Below, in pieces: positions 6,277-7,009 of a stretch of 7,009 bases of DNA. The stretch is from Desulfuromonadales bacterium (GTDB taxonomy: Bacteria > Desulfobacterota > Desulfuromonadia > Desulfuromonadales > BM103). The position numbers and the translations under genes were made by a program. The notes beneath the pieces are model-generated. The model saw only the letters and a program-made list of their open reading frames with translations. It searched no databases and was not told where the DNA came from. Position 1 is the first letter of the stretch; the number at the start of each line of letters is the position of its first letter. The DNA lies in contig JAOUDB010000138.1 in the NCBI GenBank assembly GCA_029859485.1, positions 1 to 7,009 of the forward strand, in the 5' to 3' direction.

Positions 6277-6897
6277 ATGAGGCAGCGAAGCCCACTGATC
6301 ATTCTCATTTTGATCATCATATTCTCAGGAGCACATAGTGCTATGGCTATCGAAGAAGCCCCATACGAAGTCGTTAAAGTCGAAGGCGATTTTGAGGTTC
6401 GCAATTATGCTCCCCATCTCCTAGCCGAGACTTTTGTTGAAGGAGACTTTGAAGACGCCGGGAGTAGCGCATTCAAGAGACTGTTTCGATACATTTCCGG
6501 GGACAATCGTTCGCAAACAAAAATCGCCATGACTGCGCCGGTTTCCCAGCAGTCAGGTGAGAAGATTGATATGACTGCTCCGGTTGGGCAGCAGAAGTCC
6601 GGAGATCAATGGGTGGTTAGCTTTATGATGCCCGCATCCTACGACATGGGAAACCTCCCTGTTCCTGACAATCCTCTGGTGACGCTGCGGCAAGTTCCTG
6701 CAAGACGTATGGCGACAATTCGCTACTCTGGATTCTGGAGCGAAAAGAACTATCAGAAGAACAAGCTAAAGTTGGATCTCTGGATTCAAAAAGAAGGCCT
6801 GATGGTTAGTGGAGAGCCAATCTGGGCACGATACAATGCACCTTTTGTCCCTTGGTTTATGCGTAGGAATGAAATTCTTGTTCCGGTCTCTAAATAA
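6277..6897 (+). CDS. Exported SOUL-family haem-binding protein
   Basis: This 206-residue protein begins with a signal peptide: basic MRQR, a hydrophobic core at about 6-17, and the cleavage motif AMA before IEEAPYE (cut after about residue 24). The rest is a full SOUL/p22HBP domain: YEVVKVEGDFEVRNY, AFKRLFRYISGDNRS, two copies of the family's K-I-x-MTAPV motif (82-89 and 96-103), VPARRMATIRYSG, and the ending PWFMRRNEILV. SOUL proteins bind haem or other tetrapyrroles; their role in bacteria is not settled. His47 is the only histidine in the mature protein and so the only possible histidine ligand. The ATG at 6277 has GGGAGG at 6265-6270. An in-frame TTG at 6232 would put extra residues before the signal peptide and is rejected. 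The protein should act in the periplasm. It stands alone with its own promoter, possibly on inserted DNA. Confidence 0.92.
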   Translation: MRQRSPLIILILIIIFSGAHSAMAIEEAPYEVVKVEGDFEVRNYAPHLLAETFVEGDFEDAGSSAFKRLFRYISGDNRSQTKIAMTAPVSQQSGEKIDMTAPVGQQKSGDQWVVSFMMPASYDMGNLPVPDNPLVTLRQVPARRMATIRYSGFWSEKNYQKNKLKLDLWIQKEGLMVSGEPIWARYNAPFVPWFMRRNEILVPVSK

Positions 6898-7009
6898 AAT
6901 GTTTGCATATTTTATCATAAGAGGTGTTTGTCAAATTACAGGGTAAGAATTCACAGTTTCGGACCGGAGAGGCCCAGTAAAGAAAATCCACCCCGGGAAG
7001 GTCGCTCTC
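6898..7009. other. Non-coding right end with a copy of the tRNA-flanking sequence
   Basis: I see no gene and no clear terminator for the SOUL gene in these 112 bases. The last 16 bases (6994-7009) match 6040-6055 at 14 positions. GGACC also recurs at a similar distance upstream (6961-6965 against 6010-6014), with an A-rich stretch between in both. In the left copy this block sits just downstream of the tRNA-Pro fragment. Confidence 0.4.

Overview
The window looks like a chromosomal segment of a Desulfuromonadia-type bacterium (Geobacter, Desulfuromonas and Pelobacter relatives). This rests on recalled protein resemblance and on the gene mix: a short DksA, a MASE3-GAF histidine kinase and a one-domain bacteriohemerythrin. 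No search was run. Most of it is ordinary housekeeping and signalling DNA.

Left part, plus strand (1-4376): the C-terminal half of radA (DNA repair, cut by the left edge), moaC (molybdenum cofactor synthesis), and a small membrane protein with a PH-like domain whose GTG start overlaps the moaC stop by 4 bases. A gap of 71 bases carries a probable promoter. It is followed by a dksA-family transcription regulator and, 35 bases later, a 764-residue membrane sensor histidine kinase (MASE3, GAF, HisKA, HATPase). No response regulator gene lies nearby.

Middle part, minus strand (4401-5878): a DUF554 membrane protein converges on the kinase gene with a 24-base gap. Upstream of it is a gene-poor stretch of 386 bases, which holds the intrinsic terminator of the next gene. 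That gene is a bacteriohemerythrin with all seven iron ligands present.

Right part (5879-7009): this is the most unusual region. On the minus strand, 6066-6110 matches the 3' half of a tRNA-Pro(CGG), from the anticodon stem to an encoded CCA, but the sequence upstream does not supply a matching 5' half. A terminator-like hairpin follows it. Such 3' fragments are what tRNA-targeting integrases leave at one end of an inserted element. To the right is a plus-strand gene for an exported SOUL-family haem-binding protein with its own promoter. The last 16 bases of the window resemble the sequence just downstream of the tRNA fragment. An intact tRNA-Pro may therefore lie just past the right edge, with the SOUL gene as cargo between the two. 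This is a testable inference, not a demonstrated element. I found no wholly undescribed multi-gene system.
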